64,000 bases of DNA from Lutibacter sp. (lineage in GTDB: Bacteria; Bacteroidota; Bacteroidia; Flavobacteriales; Flavobacteriaceae): contig NZ_JAEINV010000003.1 of assembly GCF_016342705.1 (NCBI RefSeq), forward strand, positions 62,001 to 126,000, given 5' to 3'. Shown piece after piece: positions 52,188 to 61,462 of this stretch. Both the position numbers and the translations under genes were made by a program. Below the pieces are notes generated by a model, which did no database searches, had not been told where the DNA came from, and saw only the letters and a program-made list of their open reading frames with translations. How positions within the stretch are numbered: position 1 is the first letter of the stretch; the number at the start of each line of letters is the position of its first letter.

Positions 52188-53771
52188 ATGGATTTATTTA
52201 CAAGTAGTTATTTTGTATTGTTTTTAATAATAGTAATTGGTTTTATTATTGGGAGAATAAAAATTAAAGGAATATCGCTAGATGTTTCGGCGGTAATATT
52301 TGTTGCTTTAGTTTTTGGACATTTTGGTATGGTTGTTCCAAAAGATTTTCAAAATTTAGGATTAGTGCTTTTTATTTTCACCATTGGTATACAAGCAGGA
52401 CCAAGTTTTTTTGAATCCTTCAAAAAGAATGGTAGAGAATTAGCAATTTTGGCAAGTATACTTATTTTAAGTGCAGGGTTTATTACTTTTTTAATATTTT
52501 ATTTTTTTGATATAGATAAAAGTTTAGTAATTGGATTGTTAAATGGCGCTTTAACTAGTACACCTGGTTTAGCTGCCGCAATTGATTCAACTGGTTCTCC
52601 GCTAGCATCTATTGGTTATGGTATTGGGTATCCTTTTGGGGTAATTGGAGTGATTCTTTTTGTAAGTTTTTTACCAAAAGCGTTACGTTTGAATATTAAG
52701 GATGAAGAAAAAAAATACAAAGAACAATTAACAACTGACTTTCCTGAAATTATTAGAAAGCATTTTGTAGTTGAAAATGAAAATGTTATTGGGAAAAATT
52801 TTGGAGAATTGAATATTCGATTTATGACAAAGGCTGTAATTTCAAGAATTGTACACGATAATGTTGCTATGGCTCCAGAACCTGAAGTTATTCTTCATAA
52901 AGGTGATATTGTAAAGGCTGTAGGAACTTTAGAAGCCTTAGAGAGAGTTAAATTATTAATTGGAGCAGAAGTTGATACTGAAATTCCGTTGGATACTAAT
53001 TATGATGTTAGATCTATTTTAGTAACAAATAAAGAGGTTGTTAAAAAAACATTAGGGCAATTAAATATTTTACAAACGTATCATGCCACAATTACCAGAA
53101 TCCGACGTTCAGGTATTAATATTTCTCCAAGTCCTTCATCAAAATTACAATTTGGTGATAAATTGATTGTGGTTTGTCATAAAGATAACATGAAAGATGT
53201 AAGTAGAATTTTTGGTGATGATACAAGTAAATTATCAAGTACCGATTTTTTACCTATTGCAACAGGAATTATATTAGGAATTTTAGTAGGGAAAATAAGC
53301 CTTACTTTTGATAGTTTTTCATTTAGTTTAGGGCTTACTGGTGGTATTTTAATGGTTGCTTTAGTTTTGGGACGAACTGGTAAAACAGGACCAATTTTAT
53401 GGACAATGACTGGTGCAGCAAACCAATTATTAAGGCAATTTGGGTTGTTATTCTTTTTAGCCGCCGTTGGCACAAGTGCTGGCACAAGTTTGGTTGAAAC
53501 CTTTCAAAAATATGGGTTGGAATTATTTTTCTATGGAGTATTAATAACGTTAATACCAATGTTAATAACAACATTTTTTGCAAGATATTTTTTTAAATTA
53601 AACATATTAACATTGTTAGGAACTTTAACCGGAAGTATGACGAGTACACCAGGTTTAGCCGCCATAGATAATATGGTAGATGCTGACGCTCCTGCAATTG
53701 CTTATGCAACAGTTTACCCAATTGCAATGGTATTACTAATTGTAGTTGTGCAAATTTTAAGTTTACTTTAA
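52188..53771 (+). CDS. AspT/YidE/YbjL-type antiporter with TrkA-C domains
   Basis: A 527-residue membrane protein with the duplicated AspT-YidE-YbjL transporter domain. Each half carries the motif GxLTS/GSMTSTPGLAAA (LLNGALTSTPGLAAAIDSTGSP and TLTGSMTSTPGLAAIDNMVDAD). Between the halves lie two RCK_C/TrkA-C-type regulatory segments (ENVIGKNFGELNIRF...LHKGDIVKAVGTLEAL and KTLGQLNILQTYHATITRIRRSG...FGDKLIVVCHKDNM). Relatives exchange amino acids or dicarboxylates such as aspartate and alanine; the substrate here is unknown. A TAATTTTG box lies at 52159-52166. Confidence 0.88.
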   Translation: MDLFTSSYFVLFLIIVIGFIIGRIKIKGISLDVSAVIFVALVFGHFGMVVPKDFQNLGLVLFIFTIGIQAGPSFFESFKKNGRELAILASILILSAGFITFLIFYFFDIDKSLVIGLLNGALTSTPGLAAAIDSTGSPLASIGYGIGYPFGVIGVILFVSFLPKALRLNIKDEEKKYKEQLTTDFPEIIRKHFVVENENVIGKNFGELNIRFMTKAVISRIVHDNVAMAPEPEVILHKGDIVKAVGTLEALERVKLLIGAEVDTEIPLDTNYDVRSILVTNKEVVKKTLGQLNILQTYHATITRIRRSGINISPSPSSKLQFGDKLIVVCHKDNMKDVSRIFGDDTSKLSSTDFLPIATGIILGILVGKISLTFDSFSFSLGLTGGILMVALVLGRTGKTGPILWTMTGAANQLLRQFGLLFFLAAVGTSAGTSLVETFQKYGLELFFYGVLITLIPMLITTFFARYFFKLNILTLLGTLTGSMTSTPGLAAIDNMVDADAPAIAYATVYPIAMVLLIVVVQILSLL

Positions 53772-53777
53772 TTGTAA

Positions 53778-54626
53778 TTAAAATAATTTTTTATCGACTT
53801 CTCTTTTATAAAGTGTAGCCCTATCAAAAAATTCTTTTAACTGAATTTTTGGGTTAGAGTATATATAAATTTCAGATGAGTTTCTTGCAAAAACATCAAT
53901 GTTTTGCGATGCATTAATGTAAATTTTAGAATCATTAGTAGCTTTAATAATTGCATTACTTACCTTAAAATCACTACCTTTAAAAGAGCTGTTTCCGAGT
54001 GATTCTGTTTCAATATCGTTAGCGCTTCCGGTAATATTAATACTGGCTTTATCTAACAAATGGATATTTAAGGATTTGGCTTGAATAGTACCTTTAAAAT
54101 TACTAGATTCTTCTGAAGTTATTGTTATTTCATTACACAGGACTTCCAGTTTTAGATTGCTTGTTTTTTTACAGTTTAACTGAACTTCTTTAGAATTTAA
54201 ATTCAAATTAAAATCCGCATTATCAAAAGCATTTATTTGTAATGAATCAATAATCAATAAACTTTTTGAAGTTACATTTACATTATTATAAGCAGATATT
54301 TCTTTAAAGTTTTTATTTAATTTAATATGAACAATTAATTCTTTTTTACGTCCAATTTTATTATCCGTTTTAATGTTTAAAACACCATTTTTTACTTCAG
54401 TTGTAACAACTTCTTGTAAATTAGAATCAGTTTCAACAAAAACCGATTGTGATTCTCCAAAAGTTAAATAAATATCAACATCATCAATAATTTCTAATTT
54501 TTCAAAATTGGAAATATTTCTATCAATGTTAGTAACATCTTTATTTCCTTTTAATTTTTCTTGAGAAAAAGTAGAAAATGATATAAAAAATGCAATTAAT
54601 AGTGAAAGCTTGTAAATATTTTTCAT
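53778..54626 (-). CDS. GIN-domain (DUF2807) exported protein
   Basis: A 282-residue protein with a signal peptide (MKNIYKLSLLIAFFISFSTFSQ). The DUF2807 'head GIN' domain is a beta-helix-like array of short strands with Asn/Ser/Asp-rich turns (FEKLEIIDDVDIYLTFGESQSVFVETDSNLQEVV, AYNNVNVTSKSLLIIDSLQINAFDNADFNLNLNSK). Proposed roles in Bacteroidota are adhesion or autotransport-like, but none is demonstrated. It is convergent with the antiporter gene, stops 6 bp apart. Confidence 0.85.
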   Translation of the reverse strand: MKNIYKLSLLIAFFISFSTFSQEKLKGNKDVTNIDRNISNFEKLEIIDDVDIYLTFGESQSVFVETDSNLQEVVTTEVKNGVLNIKTDNKIGRKKELIVHIKLNKNFKEISAYNNVNVTSKSLLIIDSLQINAFDNADFNLNLNSKEVQLNCKKTSNLKLEVLCNEITITSEESSNFKGTIQAKSLNIHLLDKASINITGSANDIETESLGNSSFKGSDFKVSNAIIKATNDSKIYINASQNIDVFARNSSEIYIYSNPKIQLKEFFDRATLYKREVDKKLF

Positions 54627-54674
54627 TTTTTTAAACTTTATCGTTATTAAAGATAATATTTTTTTATGATTTAT

Positions 54675-54704
54675 TTGCTCATTTAAAAATCTATGTTACT
54701 TTTG
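54675..54704 (+). promoter_or_regulatory. trp operon promoter
   Basis: TTG at 54675-54677 and TACTTTTG (TAnnTTTG) at 54697-54704, spacer 19 bp. The leader peptide ATG follows at 54714. Confidence 0.65.
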
Positions 54705-54713
54705 CTAAATCAA

Positions 54714-54767
54714 ATGAAGGACAATAACGTAAATATGAATTGGTGGTGGAACTCTCTTAAACAATAA
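54714..54767 (+). CDS. trpL: trp operon leader peptide
   Basis: A 17-codon ORF, MKDNNVNMNWWWNSLKQ, with three consecutive Trp codons (54741-54749) between the trp promoter and a strong terminator that precedes trpE. This is the classical attenuation arrangement: ribosome stalling at the Trp codons when Trp-tRNA is scarce should prevent the terminator from forming. An internal ATG at 54735 would give a 10-residue version that keeps the Trp codons. The stop codon overlaps AATAAG, which can pair with CTTATC in the terminator stem. Confidence 0.85.
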   Translation: MKDNNVNMNWWWNSLKQ

Positions 54768-54810
54768 GCGAGAAGCAACTACTATATTTATTATTTTAAA
54801 AATATAAATG

Positions 54811-54843
54811 AAAGGACTTATCGCAAGATAAGTCCTTTTTTAT
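54811..54843 (+). terminator. trp attenuator terminator
   Basis: AAAGGACTTATC/GATAAGTCCTTT, a 12-bp stem closed by a GCAA loop and followed by a T-run, 11 bp before trpE. Confidence 0.85.
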
Positions 54844-54853
54844 TTCAAGAAAT

Positions 54854-56245
54854 ATGAAACAATTAAAATTTAAAACAATAACAAAACAACAATTGGCAGA
54901 TACAGTAACTCCGGTTGGATTGTATTCAAAAATTAGAGACAAGTATGCCAATAGTTTGTTGTTGGAAAGTTCTGATTATCACAGTAAGGAAGAGAGTTAT
55001 ACGTTTATTTGTATTGAGCCAATAGTCACTTTAAAAGCAGATAAAAACAAGTTTTATTATACGTATAAAAATAGTGTAATTGATATGAAAGAAATTAATA
55101 GAGATTTTTATAATATTTTTCAAAATTACACTAAAACTTTAGCTGTAGATTGTCATGAATCAGTAAAATCTTATAATGGGTTTTATGGTTACATTTCATA
55201 CAACTCGGTTCAATATTTTGAAACCATAAAGCTGAAGGCTACAAAAGCGCCATCTGAAATTCCAGATTTACAGTTTAGTTTTTTTAGATTTATTATTGCA
55301 ATCAATCATTTTAATGAAGAATTAACTTTAATTGAAAATATTGAAGAAGGAGAAAAATCGAGAATTCATGAAATTGAAACCTTAATTAATTCAAGTACAT
55401 ATGGATTGTATACATATGCATCTGTTGGAAAGGAACAGTCAAACTGTACAGATAGTGAGTTTAAAAACAATGTTACCAAAGCAAAAAAGCATTGTAAACG
55501 AGGCGATGTTTTTCAATTGGTGTTATCACGTCAATTTCAACAAAAATATAAAGGCGATGAGTTTAATGTATATAGAGCCTTACGTTCAATAAATCCTTCA
55601 CCATATTTATTTTATTTCGATTATGGAAGTTTTAAATTAATGGGATCTTCACCAGAAGCTCAAATTAAAATAAATGAAGAGAAAGCAATTATTAATCCAA
55701 TTGCCGGAACATTTAAAAGAACAGGAGATTTGACTTCAGATATTGCTTTAGGTGAAAAACTATCAAAAGATAAAAAGGAAAATGCTGAACATGTAATGTT
55801 AGTAGATTTAGCAAGAAACGATTTAAGTAAACACGCCAGTAATGTTACTGTGGAGGTTTTTAAAGAAGTTCAATATTTTAGTCACGTAATTCATTTAGTT
55901 TCTACGGTTCAAGGAAAACCAAAAGGGAGAGCTATTGAAATTGTGGGAGACACTTTTCCAGCAGGAACCTTAAGTGGAGCTCCAAAATTTAAAGCAATGG
56001 AATTAATAGATACGTATGAAAACCAATCAAGAGGTTTTTATGGTGGAGCAGTTGGATTTATTGGGCTAGATAATTCAGTGAATTTAGCAATTGCCATTCG
56101 TTCATTTGTAAGCAAAAACAATACATTGTTTTATCAGGCCGGAGCAGGAATTGTTATAAATTCAACAGAAGAGGGTGAATTACAAGAGGTTAATAATAAA
56201 TTGGCTGCTTTGAAAAAAGCATTAATCTTAGCAGAAAAAATTTAA
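54854..56245 (+). CDS. trpE: Anthranilate synthase component I
   Basis: A 463-residue chorismate-utilising enzyme that makes anthranilate with the TrpG glutaminase. The N-terminal LLESSD (residues about 36-41) corresponds to the Trp feedback-inhibition site. The chorismate-binding core has DVFQLVLSRQF, PSPYLFYFDYGSFKLMGSSPE, NPIAGTFKRTGD, EHVMLVDLARNDLSKHA and TFPAGTLSGAPKFKAMELID. First structural gene; trpG starts 4 bp downstream. Confidence 0.97.
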   Translation: MKQLKFKTITKQQLADTVTPVGLYSKIRDKYANSLLLESSDYHSKEESYTFICIEPIVTLKADKNKFYYTYKNSVIDMKEINRDFYNIFQNYTKTLAVDCHESVKSYNGFYGYISYNSVQYFETIKLKATKAPSEIPDLQFSFFRFIIAINHFNEELTLIENIEEGEKSRIHEIETLINSSTYGLYTYASVGKEQSNCTDSEFKNNVTKAKKHCKRGDVFQLVLSRQFQQKYKGDEFNVYRALRSINPSPYLFYFDYGSFKLMGSSPEAQIKINEEKAIINPIAGTFKRTGDLTSDIALGEKLSKDKKENAEHVMLVDLARNDLSKHASNVTVEVFKEVQYFSHVIHLVSTVQGKPKGRAIEIVGDTFPAGTLSGAPKFKAMELIDTYENQSRGFYGGAVGFIGLDNSVNLAIAIRSFVSKNNTLFYQAGAGIVINSTEEGELQEVNNKLAALKKALILAEKI

Positions 56246-56249
56246 AACT

Positions 56250-56825
56250 ATGAAAATTTTAATATTAGATAATTATGATTCATTTACTTACAACCTAGTA
56301 CATATGGTTGAAGATATAACAGGTGAATATCCATCTGTATTTAGAAATGATGAAATTTCAATAGAAGCAATTAATGAGTATGATTTAATTTTTTTATCAC
56401 CAGGACCTGGAATACCAGATGAAGCTGGTATTTTAAAAGAAACCATAAAAGCGTATGCGGGTAAAAAACCAATTTTTGGTGTTTGTTTAGGTTTACAAGC
56501 AATTACCGAAGTTTTTGGAGGTAGTTTACAAAATTTAGACTCAGTTTTTCATGGCGTAGCAACTAAAATGTCTATCACAAACTTTGATGCGGTAATTTAT
56601 AAAGATATTCCAACAGAATTTGAAGCTGCACGGTATCATTCTTGGATTGCAGCAAAACATGATTTTCCAAAAGAATTAGAAATCACATCGGTTGATGAGT
56701 TTGGAGATATTATGTCGTTACAACATAAAGTGCATAATATTAGCGCAGTACAATTTCATCCGGAATCTATTTTAACTCCTTTGGGAGAGCAAATGGTTCG
56801 TAATTTTATTGAAGCAAATAAATAG
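56250..56825 (+). CDS. trpG: Anthranilate synthase component II (glutamine amidotransferase)
   Basis: A 191-residue class I glutamine amidotransferase supplying ammonia to TrpE. Catalytic triad: Cys79 (FGVCLGLQAI), His170 and Glu172 (VQFHPESILT). Stand-alone, not fused to TrpD. The trpD start is within 1-7 bp of the stop. Confidence 0.97.
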   Translation: MKILILDNYDSFTYNLVHMVEDITGEYPSVFRNDEISIEAINEYDLIFLSPGPGIPDEAGILKETIKAYAGKKPIFGVCLGLQAITEVFGGSLQNLDSVFHGVATKMSITNFDAVIYKDIPTEFEAARYHSWIAAKHDFPKELEITSVDEFGDIMSLQHKVHNISAVQFHPESILTPLGEQMVRNFIEANK

Positions 56826-56832
56826 AATGAGT

Positions 56833-57819
56833 ATGAAAACAATTTTAAATAAATTATTTGAACAACAACGCTTAACTAAAAAAGAAGCGAAAAAAGTGTT
56901 AATTGAAATAGCAAGTGAAAAATTTAATAAAGCTCATTTAGCATCATTTTTAACTGTTTTTATGATGAGACCAATTTCAGTAAATGAATTGGCTGGTTTT
57001 AGAGAAGCTTTGCTAGAATTAGCAGTTAAAATTGACTTATCTGAATTTAACACCATAGATTTATGTGGTACTGGAGGAGATGGAAAAGATACTTTTAACA
57101 TATCTACATTAACTTCATTTGTGGTTGCAGGAACCGGAAATAAAGTTGCAAAGCACGGAAATTATAGTGCCTCATCAGTAAGTGGTTCTTCAAATATGTT
57201 GGAGTATTTAGGATATAAATTCACAAATAATCAAGACATTTTAAAATCCCAAATAGATAAAGCAAACATTTGTTTTTTACATGCACCACTTTTTCATCCG
57301 GCAATGAAAGCAGTTGGGCCTATTAGAAAAGAATTAGGTATTAAAACATTTTTTAATATGTTAGGACCAATTGTAAATCCAAGCAACCCTCAAAATCAAT
57401 TAGTAGGTGTTTTTAATTTAGAAATTGCTAGAATTTATAACTATTTATTGCAAGAAACAGCTCAGAATTATGGGATAGTTCATAGTATAGATGGGTACGA
57501 CGAGATTTCATTAACAAGTGGTTTTAAGTTATTTACTAAAAACAATGAAGCGCAAATTACGCCAGAAGATTTAGGGTTAAAGAGATTAAATCAATCTCAA
57601 ATTTTTGGAGGAAATACGGTTGAAGAATCTGCAAAAATATTTATTTCAATTATTGAAGGAAAAGGAACAGAAGCTCAAAACAATGTGGTTTTGGCAAATG
57701 CAGCTTTTGCATTAAAAACTTTTGATAGCAATAAAACTTTTGAAGACGCCTTTGAAGAGGCAAAAGACTCATTACTAGCATTAAAAGCAAAGGAATGTTT
57801 AACTAAATTAGTAAGTTAA
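56833..57819 (+). CDS. trpD: Anthranilate phosphoribosyltransferase
   Basis: A 328-residue enzyme joining PRPP and anthranilate. The PRPP-binding motif is CGTGGDGKDTFNIST, with KHGNYSASSVSGSSNMLEYLG and HPAMKAVGPIRKELGIKTFFNMLGPIVNP downstream. The ATG at 56833 (MKTILNK) is preferred as the typical N-terminus; the ATG at 56827 adds two residues, and a longer frame would need TTG inside trpG. Confidence 0.95.
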   Translation: MKTILNKLFEQQRLTKKEAKKVLIEIASEKFNKAHLASFLTVFMMRPISVNELAGFREALLELAVKIDLSEFNTIDLCGTGGDGKDTFNISTLTSFVVAGTGNKVAKHGNYSASSVSGSSNMLEYLGYKFTNNQDILKSQIDKANICFLHAPLFHPAMKAVGPIRKELGIKTFFNMLGPIVNPSNPQNQLVGVFNLEIARIYNYLLQETAQNYGIVHSIDGYDEISLTSGFKLFTKNNEAQITPEDLGLKRLNQSQIFGGNTVEESAKIFISIIEGKGTEAQNNVVLANAAFALKTFDSNKTFEDAFEEAKDSLLALKAKECLTKLVS

Positions 57820-57820
57820 A

Positions 57821-58606
57821 ATGAACGTTTTAGATAAAATTATAGCATATAAAAAGAAAGAAATTGCTCAATTAAAAAGAGAAGTTTTAGTTGAAAAATT
57901 AGTAAAAAGTCCGGGTTTTAAGCGGAAACCACTTTCATTAAAAGAATCTTTATTAATAAATGGGTCAACTGGAATTATTGCTGAGTTTAAAAGGCAATCT
58001 CCTTCAAAAGGAATTATAAACGATAAAGTTTCGGTGGTAGATGTTACCGAAGGTTATTTAAAAGCCAAAGTTGCAGCGCAATCTATTTTAACAGATACTC
58101 ATTTTTTTGGTGGTACTATTTTAGATTTGATGCAGGCACGTGCTGTAAATGATTTAACACCAATTTTAAGAAAAGATTTTATTGTTGATGGCTTTCAAAT
58201 AGTTGAAGCTAAAGCTATTGGTGCCGATGTAATTTTATTAATAGCTGCTTTTTTAACTAAAGAAGAATTAAAAAATTACGGAAAATTAGCAGAAGATTTA
58301 GGGTTAGATGTATTGTATGAAGTGCACAGTAAAGAAGAACTCGATAAAATTGAATTAGACAATAAAATTATCGGAATTAATAACCGTAATTTAAAAACTT
58401 TTGAAGTGGATTTAGAACATTCTATAGAATTAGCTAGTCAAATTCCAAGTAGTTGTATAAAAGTTTCAGAAAGCGGTATTTCCGATCCAAGAATTATAAC
58501 TGGTTTAAAAGAATATGGATTTCAAGGATTTTTAATTGGTGAAAATTTTATGAAAACTGAAGATCCTGGATATGCTTGTCAAGAATTTATTTCTCAAATT
58601 AGATAA
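57821..58606 (+). CDS. trpC: Indole-3-glycerol-phosphate synthase
   Basis: A 261-residue TIM-barrel enzyme, monofunctional (not fused to TrpF). Motifs: IIAEFKRQSPSKG with the substrate-binding Lys, PILRKDFIVDGFQIVEA, IGINNRNLKTFEVD and KVSESGISDP. It closes the indole ring in the pathway. 1 bp after trpD, 2 bp before trpF. Confidence 0.97.
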   Translation: MNVLDKIIAYKKKEIAQLKREVLVEKLVKSPGFKRKPLSLKESLLINGSTGIIAEFKRQSPSKGIINDKVSVVDVTEGYLKAKVAAQSILTDTHFFGGTILDLMQARAVNDLTPILRKDFIVDGFQIVEAKAIGADVILLIAAFLTKEELKNYGKLAEDLGLDVLYEVHSKEELDKIELDNKIIGINNRNLKTFEVDLEHSIELASQIPSSCIKVSESGISDPRIITGLKEYGFQGFLIGENFMKTEDPGYACQEFISQIR

Positions 58607-58608
58607 AA

Positions 58609-59250
58609 ATGAAAATTAAAGTTTGTGGAATGCGAGAATCAGAAAATCTTCAAAGTTTAATAGCTTTGGAACCAGATTTTATTGGTTTTATTTTTTATGA
58701 TAAATCTAAACGATTTGTGAGTGATTTTCCAAAAACTAAAATTCCGTTATATATAAAAAAGGTGGGTGTTTTTGTAAATGAAACTACCGAAAATATTTTA
58801 AAAACGGTAAGTACATATAATTTAGATTATGTGCAATTACACGGAGATGAATCGTCTGAGTTTTGTTTGCAATTAGCAAAAAGTCAACAAGTTAATGATG
58901 GCTTTATGGAGCCATTTCAGTTAGGGGTTATTAAAGCTTTTTCAGTTGATGAAAATTTTGACTTTTCAAAAACGGAACAATTTGAACAAATTTGTGACTA
59001 TTTTATTTTTGATACCAAAGGAAAAGATTATGGTGGAAACGGAGTGAAATTTAATTGGGAAATTCTTTCAAAATATAAAGGGAATACACCGTTTTTATTG
59101 AGTGGAGGGATTTCTAAAATTGATAGCACTGAAATTGTTAAAATAAAGCACAAAGCTTTTGCTGGAGTTGATGTAAATAGTGGTTTTGAATTAAAGCCAG
59201 GACTAAAAAATATAGATGATATTAAAGAATTTAAACAAAATTTATTATGA
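58609..59250 (+). CDS. trpF: Phosphoribosylanthranilate isomerase
   Basis: A 213-residue TIM barrel with the general-base cysteine in the N-terminal KVCGM motif (residues 4-8), then [25 protein letters not shown] and the C-terminal [18 protein letters not shown] phosphate site. Catalyses the Amadori rearrangement before TrpC, although it is placed after trpC in the operon. Overlaps trpB by four bases (ATGA). Confidence 0.96.
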   Translation: MKIKVCGMRESENLQSLIALEPDFIGFIFYDKSKRFVSDFPKTKIPLYIKKVGVFVNETTENILKTVSTYNLDYVQLHGDESSEFCLQLAKSQQVNDGFMEPFQLGVIKAFSVDENFDFSKTEQFEQICDYFIFDTKGKDYGGNGVKFNWEILSKYKGNTPFLLSGGISKIDSTEIVKIKHKAFAGVDVNSGFELKPGLKNIDDIKEFKQNLL

Positions 59251-60428
59251 ATTATTTTGTAGATGAAAATGGGTATTATGGGGAATTTGGCGGAGCCTAT
59301 ATTCCAGAAATGTTATATCCAAATGTTGAAGAATTACGTCTTAAATATGTTCAAATAATGCAAGAACCTTCTTTCCAAAAGGAATTTCAAAGCTTATTAA
59401 AAGAATATGTTGGAAGACCAACACCATTATATTTTGCTAAAAGATTATCAGAAAAATCCAACACAAAAATTTATTTAAAACGAGAAGATCTTTGTCATAC
59501 TGGAGCACATAAAGTGAATAACACAATTGGGCAAATTTTAATGGCAAAACGTTTAGGTAAAAATAGAATTATTGCCGAAACAGGCGCGGGGCAACATGGA
59601 GTTGCAACAGCTACAGTTTGCGCTTTAATGGGACTTGAATGCATTGTGTATATGGGCGAAATTGATATTGCGCGTCAGGCGCCAAATGTTGCGCGTATGA
59701 AAATGTTAGGCGCAACAGTTGTTCCAGCGTTATCAGGAAGTAGAACATTGAAAGATGCTACAAATGAGGCGATTAGAGATTGGATTAACAATCCAGTTGA
59801 TACACATTATATTATTGGTTCTGTTGTTGGGCCACATCCGTATCCAGATATGGTGGCTCGATTTCAATCGGTTATTTCTGAAGAAATGAAATGGCAGTTA
59901 AAAGAAAAAGAAGGAAAAGAAAATCCAGATTATGTAATTGCATGTGTGGGAGGTGGAAGTAATGCGGCCGGTGCATTTTATCATTATTTAGATGAAGAAA
60001 GTGTACAATTAATTGCAGTTGAAGCAGCAGGTTTGGGGGTGAATTCAGGAGAAAGTGCCGCAACTAGTGTTTTAGGTAACGAAGGAATTATTCATGGAAG
60101 TAAAACCTTATTGATGCAAACTAAAGACGGACAAATTACTGAGCCATATTCAATTTCCGCCGGATTGGATTACCCAGGAGTTGGTCCATTACACGCTCAT
60201 TTATGCAAATCTAAACGTGCAGAATTTATTTCAATTACCGATGCTGAAGCAATGCAGGCAGGGTTGGACCTTTGTAAATTAGAAGGAATTATTCCAGCAA
60301 TTGAAAGTTCACATGCATTGGCAGTTTTTAATTCAAAAACGTTTAAGGAAAATGATGTTGTTGTTTTGAATTTATCTGGAAGAGGTGATAAAGATTTAGA
60401 TACGTATATTAAATATTTTAAGTTGTAA
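59247..60428 (+). CDS. trpB: Tryptophan synthase beta chain
   Basis: A 393-residue PLP enzyme joining indole and serine. The PLP lysine is Lys89 in HTGAHKVNN; the phosphate-binding GGGSNAAG and the substrate loop [14 protein letters not shown] are intact. This is the TrpB1 form that pairs with TrpA. Translationally coupled to trpF and 4 bp before trpA. Confidence 0.98.
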   Translation: MNYFVDENGYYGEFGGAYIPEMLYPNVEELRLKYVQIMQEPSFQKEFQSLLKEYVGRPTPLYFAKRLSEKSNTKIYLKREDLCHTGAHKVNNTIGQILMAKRLGKNRIIAETGAGQHGVATATVCALMGLECIVYMGEIDIARQAPNVARMKMLGATVVPALSGSRTLKDATNEAIRDWINNPVDTHYIIGSVVGPHPYPDMVARFQSVISEEMKWQLKEKEGKENPDYVIACVGGGSNAAGAFYHYLDEESVQLIAVEAAGLGVNSGESAATSVLGNEGIIHGSKTLLMQTKDGQITEPYSISAGLDYPGVGPLHAHLCKSKRAEFISITDAEAMQAGLDLCKLEGIIPAIESSHALAVFNSKTFKENDVVVLNLSGRGDKDLDTYIKYFKL

Positions 60429-60432
60429 AATA

Positions 60433-61200
60433 ATGAACAGAATAAATAATAAATTACAAGAAAGTAAAAAGTTGCTGTCTATTTATTTTACAGCAGGTTT
60501 TCCAACTTTAACAGATACCGTTTCCATTATAGAAAAGTTAGAAAAAAGTGGTGTTGATATGATTGAAATTGGATTACCTTTTAGTGATCCTCTGGCTGAT
60601 GGTCCTACAATTCAGGCGAGCTCAACTACTGCTTTAAATAATGGAATGACAACATCGGTTTTATTTGATCAGTTAAAAGATATTAGAAAAACGGTATCAA
60701 TTCCGTTAATTATTATGGGATATTTTAACCCTATGATGCAATACGGAATTGAAGAGTTTTGTAAAAAATGTGCTGAAATTGGGATTGATGGATTAATTAT
60801 TCCTGATTTACCAGTAAATGAATACAACGATAATTTTAAAGTAATATTTGAAAAATATGGTTTAATAAACGTATTTTTAATTACACCTCAAACCTCAGAT
60901 GAACGTATTAAATTTATTGATGAAATATCAAACGGATTTATTTATATGGTAAGTTCAGCAAGTGTAACGGGTTCTAAAAATAGTTTTGGTGCTGTTCAAA
61001 ATGAATATTTTAAACGTATTTCAGCAATGAATTTAAAAGCACCGCAAATTATTGGTTTTGGTATTTCAAACGCTGCAACTTTTCAGCAAGCTACTAAATT
61101 TGCTAAAGGAGCAATTATTGGTTCAGCTTTTGTGAATCATCTTTCACAAAATGGAGTAAACAGTATAGATAAGTTTGTAAGTGCAATTTTAAAGGATTAA
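60433..61200 (+). CDS. trpA: Tryptophan synthase alpha chain
   Basis: A 255-residue TIM barrel that cleaves indole-3-glycerol phosphate. Catalytic Glu45 (MIEIGLPFSDPLADGP) and Asp56 are present, with the glycerol-phosphate site at IIGFGIS and GAIIGSAFV. Last biosynthetic gene of the operon; no clear terminator follows before the CDGSH gene 28 bp downstream. Confidence 0.97.
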   Translation: MNRINNKLQESKKLLSIYFTAGFPTLTDTVSIIEKLEKSGVDMIEIGLPFSDPLADGPTIQASSTTALNNGMTTSVLFDQLKDIRKTVSIPLIIMGYFNPMMQYGIEEFCKKCAEIGIDGLIIPDLPVNEYNDNFKVIFEKYGLINVFLITPQTSDERIKFIDEISNGFIYMVSSASVTGSKNSFGAVQNEYFKRISAMNLKAPQIIGFGISNAATFQQATKFAKGAIIGSAFVNHLSQNGVNSIDKFVSAILKD

Positions 61201-61228
61201 CTTTATAAATTAACTAAAAAAATAAAAA

Positions 61229-61462
61229 ATGGAATTACCAAAAAGAGCAGGAGATGCGCCAATAAAAATTGAATTAGAAGAAGGAAAGAGATATGCTTGG
61301 TGTACATGTGGTTTGTCTGAAAGTCAACCTTTTTGTGATGGAAAACATAAAGGACAAGGAATGAGTCCGAATGTTTTTATAGCTGAAAAGTCTGAAACAA
61401 AACATTTATGTACGTGTAAAGCTACTAAAAATGGCCCATTTTGTGATGGTTCACACAAATAG
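61229..61462 (+). CDS. Double-CDGSH iron-sulfur domain protein
   Basis: A 77-residue protein with two CDGSH [2Fe-2S] motifs. The ligands are Cys25, Cys27, Cys36, His40 (WCTCGLSESQPFCDGKH) and Cys61, Cys63, Cys72, His76 (LCTCKATKNGPFCDGSH). Each cluster would be held by three Cys and one His, giving a redox- and pH-sensitive centre. It follows trpA closely and may share the trp transcript. No functional tie to tryptophan synthesis is known to me. Its stop directly abuts the stop of the convergent gene. Confidence 0.92.
   Translation: MELPKRAGDAPIKIELEEGKRYAWCTCGLSESQPFCDGKHKGQGMSPNVFIAEKSETKHLCTCKATKNGPFCDGSHK

Noticed and set aside
15948-53490. Further TGGCAC or GTGCCA strings considered as sigma-54 promoters (for example near 15945, 48885 and 53470)
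   Set aside because: They lie inside coding regions and are explained by codons.
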